From positions 33,237,001 to 33,301,000 of the forward strand of contig NC_091972.1 of the NCBI RefSeq assembly GCF_036711975.1: a DNA stretch of 64,000 nt. Direction: 5' to 3'. Source of the DNA: Onthophagus taurus. Its lineage: Eukaryota > Arthropoda > Insecta > Coleoptera > Scarabaeidae. Every line of letters begins with the position of its first letter. The first letter of the stretch is position 1. Of the stretch, positions 1 through 11,280 are shown piece by piece. Position numbers and translations under genes: made by a program. Below the pieces are notes generated by a model. The model made no database searches. It was not told where the DNA came from and was given only the letters and a program-made list of their open reading frames with translations.

Positions 1-141
1 TGTCGAGTTGTTACCCGCGAAAAGGGATCAGTCCGTTACAAGCAGCGATGACGGACGCTTCCAAGTATTATATTTGTGTTAAGGAAAATAAATTAAAACA
101 AAATTAGAAGCTTTTCATTCAACTATATACAGTCCACAACA
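1..141 (+). repeat. 5' LTR of the BEL/Pao element (3' portion only)
   Basis: Matches 5646-5786 base for base as read by eye and ends in the LTR terminus ...cacaaca. The first 53 bases of the LTR lie outside the window. Confidence 0.93.
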
Positions 142-144
142 TTT

Positions 145-162
145 TGGTCCTACGAACCGGAT
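145..162 (+). other. Primer-binding site of the BEL/Pao element
   Basis: tggtcctacgaaccggat lies 3 bases after the LTR end. Its reverse complement ends in CCA and contains a TTCG T-loop core, as expected for the 3' end of a tRNA. I did not identify which tRNA. Confidence 0.75.
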
Positions 163-290
163 ACGGGAGCAGATTTCCGAAGAAATTGGTTATTACATCA
201 TTTTTAACGAACATTTGGCGCCATAGCCGCAGCATTCGAGCCGGTCAAGGTCAGTATTTTTCTTTCTTTCCTTATCAGTCTTTCATCACA

Positions 291-2870
291 ATGGAAGATT
301 TACTCAAGAAACGAACTCTTATAAAATCTAAAATAACGAGATTCGAAACATTTTTAATCAACCTAGCAAACCAAAAACCAGACGAATTAAAGGTTAGGTT
401 GGATAACGTCGTTAATTTATTACCCGAATACGAATCCATTCAAATCAAAATCGAATCACTTGATTCAACACAAGAAAGCGATAGAGAGGTATTTGATAGA
501 TTGATTTTACGAATTAATAACAAAAGCTCGTAAGATTCTCGATAGTTTTAACTCACAATTGGATACCCCTAGAATTTCTACCCCAATTAGTAGCAATGAT
601 AATTCAACCAGCAATAAGTTAAATGTCAAATTACCAAAAATCACCCTTCCAGAATTTAACGGTTATTATGAAAAATGGCTACCGTTTATCGATGCGTTCA
701 ATGCATGAATCCATGAAAACGATGATTTGAATAAAACACAAAAGTTTTATTATCTCAGATCGTGTCCGATAATAATTATACCGTAGCTATAGAGCTTTTA
801 AAAAACCGATTTGAAAACAAACGGATTATCGTACAAGCACACATTCGAGAATTATTTGAGTATTCGGCAGTTCAGCGCGAATCTCACGTACACTTGCGAA
901 AATTAATTGACCATTTTCAAAAACACATCAGATCGTTAAAACCTTTAGGTCAACCAACGGAATATTGGGACACTTTACTAATTCACTTAATTTCAAATAA
1001 AATCGATACAAAAACTAAGCGAGCATGGGAAAGTTCTATTAAAACCAATGCAATACCAGACCTCAAACAGTTGTTTGACTTTTTGTCTTCGCAGTGCATG
1101 ATTCTTGAATCAGTAGAAAGAAAAGATAACAAATCCAACATAGTATCTTGCCTCGTTATAAATAAACCGAAATGTAGGTTATGCGACGAAAGCCATGCAT
1201 TGTACAAATGTAAAACATTTTTGGATTTGACGCCAAAACAACGCCTCGAAAAGGTCAAGAATTTTAAACTTTGCATCAATTGCCTTAAACCCGGTCATAT
1301 ACACGAAAACTGTAAACTAGGTAATTGTAAGAAATGTGACAATGCTCATAATACCTTGTTGCATTTTGAAAAAAGTGACTTTTCTAATGCACGTTCTTCT
1401 AATCCTCCAACGACAAGTGTGGTATCTGCACATACGATGAACAATAACAATGAATATGTTTTATTGCCTACAGCTCTATTATGGGTAAAAAATGCAATGG
1501 GAAATTTAGTGAGATGTCGGGCTTTAGTAGACTCTTATTCACAATCAAATTTTATTACCACTGAACTTGTATCTAAATTGAATTTACAAAACACTAAGGT
1601 TTTAGCATCCATTAACGGAGTTAATCAATCGAACTTTAATGCAACTACTAGAACACAGACAGATATTTATTCATTAAACAAGCATTTTAACAAAAAATTG
1701 TCATTTTTAATAATTGATAAAATTACGGATAAGTTACCACAACAAAAAATTGATAAGGAGCGATTACAAATACCTGAAAAATTACAACTCGCTGATCCTG
1801 ATTTTCATAAACCCAACAGCGTAGATATTTTGCTAGGTGCTTCAGTTTTCTTTGAACTATTGTCAGTAGGACAAATCAAATTGAATGGAAATGAAGGACC
1901 CATACTCCAAAAAACAAAACTGGGTTGGATAATAGCAGGGAATATCTCATTTTCGTTGAATTGTAACTCTTGTTTTCTGATCACTCGTAAAACCATTAAT
2001 GAGAATACTCCATTATTGAAATCTTTAGAAAGATGTTGGGAAATCGAGGAATCACCGAAGGTTAACCATTTATCTCTTGAAGACTTGGAGGTTGAGACTC
2101 ACTTTCGTAACACTTATCAAAGAGAGACGGATGGTCGTTTTCAAGTTGCGTTGCCATTGAAGGACTATCCTCAAATTTTAGGTGAATCCCATGATATTGC
2201 AAAGCGACGTTTAATCTCATTGGAAACCAAATTCGCAAAAAAATCAGAATTGAAGAAAGAGTACGTTAAATTTATGTCTGATTACGAGTCATTGGGTCAC
2301 ATGTCTGAAGTTGGAGCGGATGAATTGGGAAAATCGGATGCATCGAATGAAGTAGTAAATTACGTACCACACCATTGTGTTCTTAAAATGTCTAGCACGA
2401 CTACTAAGTTGAGAGTGTTAGTGTTTGAAGTGTCCGCAAAGAAATCCGCTACTAGATCTATTGATCATGATTTTTATATGGATGATCTATTGACGGGTGT
2501 AATTACTGAGCAAAAGGTATTGCAATTGAAACAGGAAATTTCAGGTATTTTGAGTCAAGGCAAGTTCAAATTGCGAAAATTTAATTCTAATAGTCACAAA
2601 GTTAATAATCACACTGAGATGAAAGATTTAAACTTGATTGAAGCAAAGAATTTAATGTATGCTAATTTAGAAGATCTAGCTAAGGATCCTGATATTTCAA
2701 ATTATTTTCGTGACAATGGGGTCATTTGGCACTTCATTCCCGCAAGAAGCCCTCACTTTGGTGGGATTTGGGAAGCTGCGGTTAAACGGGTTAAGTATCA
2801 TTTAATGAGAACAATTGGTGATGAAAGACTAACCTATGAGACTTCCACAGTTTTGATCCAAATTGAGTCC
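291..2870 (+). pseudogene. BEL/Pao gag-pol polyprotein, 5' part, disrupted
   Basis: Gag begins at ATG 291 (MEDLLKKRTLIK...). The frame is lost near 533 and there is a stop near 706. From 762 a long open frame holds the Pao gag region (LLKNRFENKRIIVQ), three zinc-knuckle-like motifs (CX2CX3HX4C, CX2CX4HX4C, CX2CX3HX4H), a protease (ALVDSYSQSNFIT), the pre-RT block (KTKLGWIIAG, then VPHHCVLK), and a remnant of the RT ending in FYMDDLLTG. It then jumps to the integrase core (WHFIPARSPHFGGIWEAAVK). The RT body between SAKKSAT and FYMDD, the RNase H and the integrase N-terminus are deleted. The usual protease D-S/T-G is D-S-Y here. The frame is cut at 2871 by an inserted LTR and the integrase resumes at 5052. 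Confidence 0.92.
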
Positions 2871-3972
2871 TGTAACGAAGTTACATTTTGTTTATTTTCC
2901 GAAAAATTTATAACATCCGAATATACTTCCCACATTACCCCGACCTCCTACAGTTTCCGCCCGATTTAGAGAAATCCAAAAATTGATACCCTATTACCAC
3001 CCACTTATGCAACTTTATTCGCATTCTCCTTAATTTCTTAATTTCCTTAATTAAACTTCAAATTTTCATGTTAAATCATTTAAAACCGTTAAACCTTTTT
3101 CCGAAAACGTTTCCTGACCGAGTTTCAAATAAACAAAAGCAATTAGTGGAAATCGCCGAACGACGTAATTACCGAAAGCACATGGTTTCTGAAAATTATT
3201 ATTTAAAATAATTAAATAACACCACAACAAAGTAAAATACGAAGAAGTATCGGTAATCAGTGTGTTACTATAAACAAGGCCGACCGTCCCGAGTGAGTTT
3301 CAGCAGCCAGCGAGCTACCGTTCAGCTACCGCACAGCGACTATTTTTTATGATGCGGAATTAGAAATCGTAGAACAATCAAACCGATTTCAAACAGTTAC
3401 AAGTATCATGAAATAACCGTTGAATGATTCTAAAGACGATCCGATTATGATTAACATGATTATTAACCAAAATCATCCCGCATCTTAATTAATTAATTTA
3501 CTTCATTCCTGATGGTCATCCATGGAAAATACTACCCGTATAGGATTGCCCCGGACACCGCCCGACTGCTGAAGCTACTTTGTGTTGAAGTGCGCGTTAA
3601 TTAATACTGATTAATCGAAGTTAACGTGAAACACGCGGTCGGGAAAATGTTTTTGTATGTAAGTGCCGTAAACGCTAACCGATTTTGTAAATTATATTTT
3701 TATAATTTTCCACATAAATAAGGGTATCTTTTGAATTATGTTATAAATTTTTCCGATAATTATTTTTAATTAATTGTTAATTACTCCGCTATTCCTTAAT
3801 CAATTTAACCCGCTCAAAAAAGGGATTTAGTTAATTTTGTACCCCGCATCCGATAGCGCCGTTAAAATTTTGCTATTGTCATTAATTAGCCCCCCACATT
3901 ATAATTTAGTTTTGATAACTTGTTTTAATACGACCCCCCACTCGGAAAAATCCAGTTTTCACCCCGAACAAG

Positions 3973-3980
3973 TATAAATA
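3973..3980 (+). promoter_or_regulatory. TATA box of the solo LTR
   Basis: tataaata lies about 1.1 kb into the LTR and just upstream of the 20-bp repeats. A matching atataaatagc occurs at the equivalent place in the relic near 38810, which supports its role. Confidence 0.55.
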
Positions 3981-4002
3981 GCCGGTCAAAATTTCATTTT
4001 AA

Positions 4003-4062
4003 GTGAGTCTTCAACTGTCTTGGTGAGTCTTCAACTGTCTTGGTGAGTCTTCAACTGTCTTG
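4003..4062 (+). repeat. Three tandem 20-bp repeats in the LTR leader
   Basis: gtgagtcttcaactgtcttg occurs three times head to tail (4003, 4023, 4043), followed by diverged copies to about 4140. This lies where transcription from the TATA box would begin. Confidence 0.85.
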
Positions 4063-4272
4063 ATCAGTCTTCGACCGTTCTGGATTAGTCTACGACATTC
4101 TTCAAGAGTCTTCAGCCGTCATCAACCGTCATCAACCGTCTTCAAGAAGTTCGCCAGACTTCACCGAAAAATCTCCGAGTTCTGGAAATAACCGAGTTTC
4201 ATCGTAAGTTTGTTTTTGGTGGTGCAATTGTGGGACTTTGATTTTATTTTGGGAAATAAATTTTTATCCAAT

Positions 4273-4655
4273 CTCCCGACCCGGTGTTGCTGCGAGTTTT
4301 CCGCAACACTCTCCCGACCTGGTATTGCTGCGAGTTTTCCGCAATACTTTCCCCGACCTGGTGTTGCTGCGAGTTTTCCGCAACACTCTCCCGACCTAGT
4401 ATTGCTGCGAGTTTTCCGCAATACTTTCCCCGACCTGGTGTTGCTGCGAGTTTTCCGCAACACTCTCCCGACCTGGTATTGCTGCGAGTTTTCCGCAATA
4501 CTTTCCCCGACCTGGTGTTGCTGCGAGTTTTCCGCAACACTCTCCCGACCTAGTATTGCTGCGAGTTTTCCGCAATACTTTCCCCGACCTGGTGTTGCTG
4601 CGAGTTTTCCGCAACATCTTCCCGACCTGGTGCTATCGCGAGTTTTCCGTGGCAC
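4273..4655 (+). repeat. Ten-unit array of 38-39-bp hairpins
   Basis: Each unit has a 7-bp inverted repeat around the constant loop tgcgagttttcc. Odd units pair gtgttgc with gcaacac; even units pair gtattgc with gcaatac, so both arms change together. The tenth unit (4630-4655) pairs gtgcta with tggcac. Units alternate strictly, giving a 77-bp dimer period. Open frames here on both strands are by-products of the repeat. Confidence 0.9.
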
Positions 4656-4760
4656 TTCATCCAGACCAATTATTCCCTTATGAATAATCATATCAATTAC
4701 ATCCGAAGTACGAGTCCCACAAGATTGCACTAGGCCAGACGTTTTCCGATTATATATTTA

Positions 4761-4766
4761 AATAAA
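4761..4766 (+). terminator. Polyadenylation signal of the solo LTR
   Basis: aataaa followed by a T-rich stretch, about 290 bases before the LTR end. This fits the end of the R region. Confidence 0.5.
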
Positions 4767-5051
4767 GATTTTTTTTTTTTTCCCTCCGTAAACCCCTATG
4801 TTGATTTTTTTTTTATTATTAATAAACTTTGATTTTATTTCTTAAAATTACGAACCGCATGTTTTTATTTTTTTTTAACCCTCTCTCAAACACCCTGAAT
4901 CTCCGACTGTAACCCCCAAAAGCTACTTGGAGGCGAAAGAGTTCCTTAACTCTTTAAACATAAGGTGGCGCCCGAGACCGATAACATCCCGAACATAAAA
5001 AAGAGGCACCAAGACCCCTTTCCTAGGACCGAACCAGGAAAGGACGTCGCA

Positions 5052-5565
5052 GTCCATCGTAAACTCAAGACCTTTACTTCCTTTATCCTCTAACCCTCAA
5101 GATTTAGAATTATTGACTCCAGGACATTTTTTGATTGGCACGGCCTTGTTGGCAGTTCCTGAAGTAGATGTTTCAGAAATTCCTGCTAACCGATTAACAA
5201 ATTACAAACAACTCCAAAAATTACACCAATCATTTTGGAAAATTTGGTCATTGGAGTATTTGCATACTCTACAACAAAGGACTAAGTGGAGATTCGACCG
5301 AGAAGATCTTGTCAAAATTGGAAGTGTGGTTCGGCTTAAAGATGACAACCTCCCCCCAATGCAGTGGAAAACAGGAAGAATAGAAGAACTCCAGCCTGGT
5401 CCAGACGGAAAGGTTCGTGTGGTGAAGATCCATACTTCAGGTGGAACTGTGTCTAGAAGTGTATCTACATCGAGTTTGTGTTTTACCAATAGAAGGACAG
5501 TAACTGACTTTATATATTATATTTTCTTAAGTTACTTTATGTGTTGTTTTTTTTTTATCTTTTGA
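5052..5565 (+). pseudogene. BEL/Pao integrase C-terminus, continued after the LTR insertion
   Basis: Reading from the duplicated gtcc gives ...NSRPLLPLSSNPQDLELLTPGHFLIG, then the Pao C-terminal module (RTKWRFDREDLVKIGSVVRLKDDNLPPMQWKTGRIEELQPGPDGKVRVVKI). This continues the integrase broken at 2870. The frame ends at 5565, just before the purine tract and the 3' LTR. It is a disrupted piece of a larger polyprotein, not a separate gene. Confidence 0.92.
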
Positions 5566-5579
5566 AAGATAACTCTTTC

Positions 5580-5590
5580 AAGGCGGGAGT
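5580..5590 (+). other. Polypurine tract of the BEL/Pao element
   Basis: aaggcgggag lies directly upstream of the LTR start at 5593, where the plus-strand primer is expected. Confidence 0.7.
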
Positions 5591-5592
5591 TA

Positions 5593-5786
5593 TGTTGCGA
5601 CTCTCGTTCATAGATGTCGTTAGTGAGCGATCGAAGGGACACACGTGTCGAGTTGTTACCCGCGAAAAGGGATCAGTCCGTTACAAGCAGCGATGACGGA
5701 CGCTTCCAAGTATTATATTTGTGTTAAGGAAAATAAATTAAAACAAAATTAGAAGCTTTTCATTCAACTATATACAGTCCACAACA
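5593..5786 (+). repeat. 3' LTR of the BEL/Pao element (194 bp)
   Basis: Starts tgttgcgactctcg and ends cagtccacaaca. Its last 141 bases repeat window positions 1-141. Confidence 0.93.
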
Positions 5787-7205
5787 ATAGGCCTATTTCT
5801 CTCATTGGGTGTATTTCGAAAATATTTGAAAATATTATATATATTAAAGTTTTTCAACATACAAAAAATTATATATCTGATTTTCAGCATGGTTTCTTTC
5901 CAGGGAGATCAACTGTATCCAATTTAACAGTTGTTTCTGAGAATGTAGCATTGGCCTTAGATAGCAAACAACAGATGGACGTGGTATACACCAACTTTGC
6001 AAAAGCCTTTGATCGAGTTAATTTTGACATTCTGCTGAGTAAATTGTGTAAGTACGGTTTATCGAATAATTTATTAAAATTATTCGCATCTTATGTTACG
6101 AATCGTATGCAGTATGTAGTATTTAATGGTGACAAATCGGAGTTGTCCCTCGTTCACTCTGGAGTGCCACAAGGCTCTAATTTGATGACATAAAGCACTC
6201 TAAATGCGCTCTGTATGCAGACGACTTTAAAATGTGGCGTGTGATAAGAAATCAATACGACTGCACATTAATTCAAGCTCATATCGTAAATATATGGCTC
6301 TCATAAGTTAAATTTTAATACGTCGAAATGTTGCAAGAAAAAGAAACAGTTGCAAATTCATAAGTATAAAATGAACAAGATCATTTTAAAAAGAAATGAA
6401 TATGTTTGTGATTTAGGTGCTACGTTTGATTTAACATTTTCATTTTCAAAGCATGTTAATAGATTAGCGGTAGGTACATGCATATAGGCAATTGGGATTT
6501 ATTGTTAGAAATTGCTTTGAATTTCAAAATAAGAATACATTTAGAGTACTCTTTAATACATTTAGTAAGAAGTAAGTTGGAGTACGCCTCATTCATTTGG
6601 AATACTGCATATGCGACCTATAAATCTGTAATCGAGAGAGTTCAAAAGAAATTTATAAGATATCTTACCTATAAAATAACGAGATCATATCCTACCTTTG
6701 AACCGTATTTGCAACTTTTGAGTACCAATAAGTTTACTTTCCTTGAGAGAAGGCGTGCTATCTTGGATGCTTACACATTGCATAAAATTTGGTTCAATAA
6801 ACATCAAACTGGTAAAAAATTGTTGAGAATATTGCCTTAAATGTACCGAGATTTGCTTCACGGTCGTAGACCAGTTTTTATGTAGACAAGCGCCGTTTTG
6901 TTTCACGAACCTATTTACAGAGCCTCTTGTTTGGTTAATAATCTTGGGGTCAAAATCTTTTAAAAATTCTGTGAAAAATCTTATAAACTCTAATAATTCC
7001 GGTATTTTTAAGTATTAATTTGAGAATTTGTTTTTCGATTCTGATAACTGTTTATTTTCTTTGGTGTTAGATACTTTTCAATTAAGTTTTTCGGATTAAT
7101 GTTAAGTTACGGCCTTAGTAGTATTGTTTTTATTTTGTAAAACCTTTGTAATTGGGGTTTGCCCTGTAGAGGTTTAATGGAAATAAATAAAGTCAACAAT
7201 AATAT
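5787..7205 (+). pseudogene. LINE reverse transcriptase 3' fragment
   Basis: 5790-6190 reads ...RPISLIGCISKIFENII, QHGFFPGRSTVSNL, YTNFAKAFDRVNFDILLSKL and HSGVPQGSNL, the order of non-LTR reverse transcriptase motifs. The segment after GVPQGS is deleted and the YADD box follows (CALYADDFKMW, near 6210). 6478-6840 carries the C-terminal domain (LVRSKLEYASFIWNTAY, VIERVQKKFIRYLTYK). A 3' untranslated region follows, with aataaataaa near 7183. The copy lacks endonuclease and N-terminus and has frameshifts. It abuts the BEL LTR, so the BEL element may have inserted into it. Confidence 0.88.
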
Positions 7206-7989
7206 CAGGTGTACAGGGTGTCCCAATTTCGATGTCCGCATAGGCTATCTCCGAAACTAAAAGAGATAGAAAATAAGTAGCTTACATGTCATGATCTCGT
7301 TTTTCGAGAAAATGCTAATGCCGAAAACTCCGAACAGCTATCGTCTTTTGTTTTCGCCCTATCGGCAAAAACTGAAAATTTTACAAAAACGATAATCGCG
7401 AATATCTTACTTATTATCAAAGATGGAGTATTATAAATAAAACATTATATGAGCAACTTTTTACGAAGAATTCAGTGGCGTAGGTAGAATTTTTTTCCCA
7501 TCATTTATTTTATTTAGACGTAACTTTATTTTTTTAAATGGAAACCATAGTTGGCTATGACTTAAAATAATTTGTTATTTTCTTCTGATAACAAATATAT
7601 ATAGTTTGTGGGGTATATTTCTTATGGTTATTGAATAATTAACAAAAATTCATTTTGTTCTGTCTAAAACTAATGTATGTATTTAAAAGTTAATGTTGCT
7701 ATGGTGATAACCATACATACTATGATGGAACATAATGTATCAAATAATTACCAAAGTTTGTATTTAAAAATTCGATAACAACTCTGGCATTATGTGCTGG
7801 TACGATGCACCAGCATCGTCAAAGTATAACAAAACTGAATAAAACTTTACAATGAATTTCGAAAATTATGAAAAATGTAACATGATGGAATGCTATATGT
7901 TATTAGATTAGAATGCGACGTTAACCCCGGATATGTGGTCCTTTCCCAAACCACATACAAAAACATACCAAAATGACCTGCAAGAGAAA

Positions 7990-8413
7990 TTGCAACAAGA
8001 CGTCTGACCCAAAAGCCGCTGCTCCCGAATATGAAAGAAAAATAAGTATAAACCATACAAAGCGGGGCTAACTCATTATTTACGTGCCGGAGATGTCAAT
8101 CGAAGATTAGAATTTTGTAGATGATATTTAAAAAAATTAAATAATCTGCTGTTTGTTCAAAATGTTATCTGGACCGATGAAGTCTCTGAGTGTTCAAAGA
8201 AGATTGAGGTTTAATGTATGGTGCGCCCTTTTAGATAATAGAATTTTGGCATATAGTATCTACCATAAAAACTTAAACTCAGGGAAATACCTCAATATAT
8301 TAAGGCAGCACATTGAGCCTTTGGTCGACAATTTGCCACTAAATATGTCTCAAATGATATATTTTCAATATGACGGAGCACCAGCACATAATGCCAGAGT
8401 TGTACTACAAACT
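7990..8413 (+). pseudogene. Tc1/mariner transposase relic
   Basis: Conceptual reading in shifting frames gives HYLRAGDVNRRLEFCRW (near 8070), VIWTDE (the first catalytic Asp, near 8170), then RFNVWCALLDNRILAYSIYH and MIYFQYDGAPAHNARVVLQT (the second catalytic Asp) in the 8153-8425 frame. The sequence is cut at 8413 by the next element. A few codons (FGNNWK in another frame) follow at 12093. The third catalytic motif is missing and several frameshifts are present. Confidence 0.75.
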
Positions 8414-9124
8414 CAAGGACAGTAGAATCTAACAGGACTGCTACATCCATTGTTGTGATAGCCTACCCGCAAAATACGTCACACCATTTTCCACGTCCAG
8501 CTGTTGTTATGGTCTATGCCAGAGGTGGGCAAACAGTCGATCGCGAAGAGATCGGCTGTAGATCACAAAAGTTTTTCAAATACTATTTAGTGAATATAAA
8601 CCCAATTTTAATTAACTCAGTGATAAAATGGAATGCCATGCGTCCACATCCAAAAAATAAATTATATACAGGGTGATTCACATAAGAACCGACACAGAGC
8701 AGGGACATGTAGAGGACAATAAATTAAGATGATTTAACGTAACTTACCTCTATACTAAGTTGTACACCTGAGGAGTCCATCATAGGTCTTCATAGTTGGC
8801 TCTTAAATTTTTAAAAAGTTCAATATCTTCGTAATGCATTAAGCTAGAAAAACCAAATTTGGTATACGTTATGAGTGTACCAAGGGTATTAATTGGTAGC
8901 AAATTGAACTCAATTGAAGCATTTCAAAAGGTTGATTAAAAGTGATGGTACCCTAAATTTTGACAAATTTTTTTAATCTTTTGGCTGATTTAATACATCC
9001 CTACTTCATTTCATGTGAAATTTAATTCTAAAACTTTTCTTACTCTTATTATTTTTTAAAAAACTTTGTCGTTTTCATAGAAAACTTAAATAATTAAACC
9101 CACGTATTTCGTAATGTTGCTTAA

Positions 9125-11135
9125 CCTTCGAGCGGGCGCGCTGTTATAAAATTTATCACAATCTTCGTTTTTTTAATATATTTCCTTATATAATGCATTT
9201 GAAACGATTTAACGCTAATGTATTCGTGTAACCATGTATTTTGAACATTACGATGAGAAAATAAAAAAAAAAAACTATTGGCGTCGTTTTTATGGCATAA
9301 AAAGGTGTAAAAGATAAAAAATTTACACATTAATTGCTGATTGATAAGGCCGTATTGATATTATGGGATGAATTTATAGTGTAAATGTATTATAAACACG
9401 TTTCGAGTCATATGTGAAGGTTTTCGGGTTGTTTGCTGATTTTAGAAAAATACAGGTCCGTAATGAAAATTTTGTCGGAATCGGCATTTTTTTCTTCATC
9501 TTTTCAATATTTCAATCTTTTCAATTTTTTCGCTAGTTTGTATAAATATTCAATATATTCAAAGGTTTTTTGCGTGTAAATAAAAGGTCTGTTGGGATCG
9601 GAAACTATATTTTAAAACGCCATGAGGGTTTGTTTGCACAGGCTGTATTTATTTTTTAGGAGTTATTTACGATTAGTTTTTATGAGTAGGTAATCCTCGG
9701 AAGATTTCGGGGTATATTTAGAATACGGTTGTCAATATATAAGTTTAGAGATCCACGTTATAGTCATTGTGTAAAGTGTTGTTGGAGCGAAAAGAAGTCT
9801 TTTTATGCAAAAAATTGTGTTGAAAAAAATATTGAATGTGTTAAAATATAACAAGTGTTAAAATTTTATCTATTATATAAATGATGGCAGTACAAGAAAT
9901 ATTATCTAAAAGTGACATTGAAAACAACATTCAAGAACTATTTGGTAAACCGAAAAAAGAAGAAGAAGATAGTGAAGGCGGAAGTGATTTGAGTGATGAA
10001 GAAATTGAAATAAATAATTTTGACAGCGCATCTGAAGTGGATAATTCTTCTGAAGAGTATGAAGACAGTATTGAGACATGTATAGAAGATTTTTATGTTG
10101 GAAAAGACAATGTCAAAAAAAAAAAAATTAACATAATAAAAGATGTTTCAGGTCCTACTTGTGATGTAAAAAATCTTAGTGAATTAGAACTATTTCAAAA
10201 AATTATCGATAGTATAATGCTTGAAAATATTGTGGCACATACAAATACTTATATAGAATCTCTGAGATCAAATCGTGATTACACACGAAGCAGAGATATC
10301 AAAGATACCAACATAAACGAATTATTGGCTTATTTGGGAATACTTTTCTTAATAGGTATTAAAAAGTCACGTTTTGCCAATGTAAAAGAAATTTGGAGCA
10401 GTGATGGAATAGGCATTCAAATTGTTAGAGCAGTGATGAGCTACAAACGATTTTTGTTTTTAACTCGATCTCTCCGCTTTGATGATAAAGTTACAAAAGT
10501 GGATAGGTATAAAACTGACAAATTAGCAGCAATTCGGTGTTTTTCCGAGAAATTTCTAGAAAACAGCGTGTTTCAAGTTTGTCACAATAGGCGAAATGTT
10601 GCATCCTTTCCGAGGTAGATGTGCATGGATACAGTCTATGCCAAACAAACCCGCTAAATATGGGATAAATATATATGCACTTTGCTACGCGAAAACTTTT
10701 TATACATACAACATAGAAATTTATTGCGGCAAGCAACGAGATGGTCTGTATATGGTATCTAACAAACCGATGGATATTGTAAAGCGATTGGTAAAACCAA
10801 TAGAAAATTCAAACAGAAATGAAATTACTACTGTCAACTACTATACCAGCGTAGCTCTAGCAGATTATTTACTACAGAAGAAATTAACACTGAATAAAAA
10901 AGAATAAACGAGAAATCCCTTCAGCATTTTTAACAAATAAAATGTATGTTTTTTAATAACCGTATACTTATTAATGCGAACCCGTTGTCATAAAATGTAT
11001 GATTTTATAACATAAGCGGGCGCATATGTTATAAAATCAAGCGCGCTCGCTCGAAAATTGATACGGACCTGTGTTATAAATTTTATACACAGCGCGCCCG
11101 CTCGTGTTACAAAATCGAGCACGCCCGCTGGAAGG
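9125..11135. mobile_element. piggyBac-like element (nest level 5)
   Basis: Flanked by TTAA on both sides (9121-9124, 11136-11139). Its inverted ends are CCTTCGAGCGGGCGCGCT and the complement of agcacgcccgctggaagg. GCGCGCCCGC-type subterminal repeats lie near 11010-11100. It encodes a ruined transposase and sits at the centre of the foldback MITE. Confidence 0.9.
9881..10960 (+). pseudogene. piggyBac transposase, all three catalytic sites changed
   Basis: 9881-10570 encodes an acidic N-terminus and the DDE_Tnp_1_7-type domain (NELLAYLGILFLIGIKKSR, RAVMSYKRFLFLTRSLRFDD). A frameshift near 10575 leads to [53 protein letters not shown] and ITTVNYYTS. In the family these read D-E-M, C-D-x-K-T and x-D-N-Y/F-Y; here the Asp residues are Gly, Tyr and Val. 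A second frameshift near 10900 precedes [15 protein letters not shown]. The C-terminal half, including the cysteine-rich domain, is absent. Confidence 0.88.
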
Positions 11136-11145
11136 TTAAAATAAG

Positions 11146-11280
11146 CGAAAATTCAGTAGTCGGCTATGAAATTGTACGTCAAACTTGACAAATAGGTTAT
11201 AAAGTTATTTGACGACAAGGTTTTATATCCTATTTGTCAAGTTTGACGTACAATTTCACAGCCGACTACTGAATTTTCGA
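11146..11280. repeat. Compact hairpin of about 50-bp arms, probably a tiny MITE
   Basis: cgaaaattcagtagtcggct... at 11146-11195 returns inverted at 11229-11280 with very few mismatches, around a loop of about 33 bases. It interrupts the right arm of the level-4 foldback element. Confidence 0.8.

Larger units (their letters stand above)
2871..5051 (+). mobile_element. 2,181-bp solo LTR inserted in the BEL integrase
   Basis: Starts TGTAACG, ends GTCGCA, and is flanked by a 4-bp duplication gtcc (2867-2870, 5052-5055). The BEL integrase reads through when the two sides are compared. It contains a TATA box, downstream tandem repeats and a polyadenylation signal in the right order for U3-R-U5, but no coding sequence. 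Related, shorter relics occur at about 22863-24446 and 38375-39337. Without an internal region the superfamily is uncertain; a 4-bp duplication suits a Gypsy-like element. Confidence 0.75.
1..5786 (+). mobile_element. BEL/Pao LTR retrotransposon, decayed
   Basis: Bases 1-141 and 5646-5786 are the same sequence. They are the end of a 194-bp LTR (complete copy 5593-5786, beginning TG and ending CA), so the 5' LTR starts before the window. Between the LTRs come a tRNA primer site, a BEL/Pao gag, CCHC knuckles, aspartic protease, pieces of reverse transcriptase and integrase, and a purine-rich tract. The element is not functional. It has a gag frameshift and stop, an internal deletion of most of the reverse transcriptase, all recognisable RNase H and the integrase N-terminus, and a 2,181-bp insertion in the integrase. 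The two LTR copies look identical over the compared 141 bases, so insertion may be more recent than the internal damage suggests. Confidence 0.93.

Noticed and set aside
4161-4730. Overlapping open frames on both strands (up to 189 aa) with repeated GKLAATPGRGKYC-like or CCCEFSATLSRP-like units
   Set aside because: They are translations of the hairpin repeat array. Both strands are open because of the repeat, and there is no coding context.
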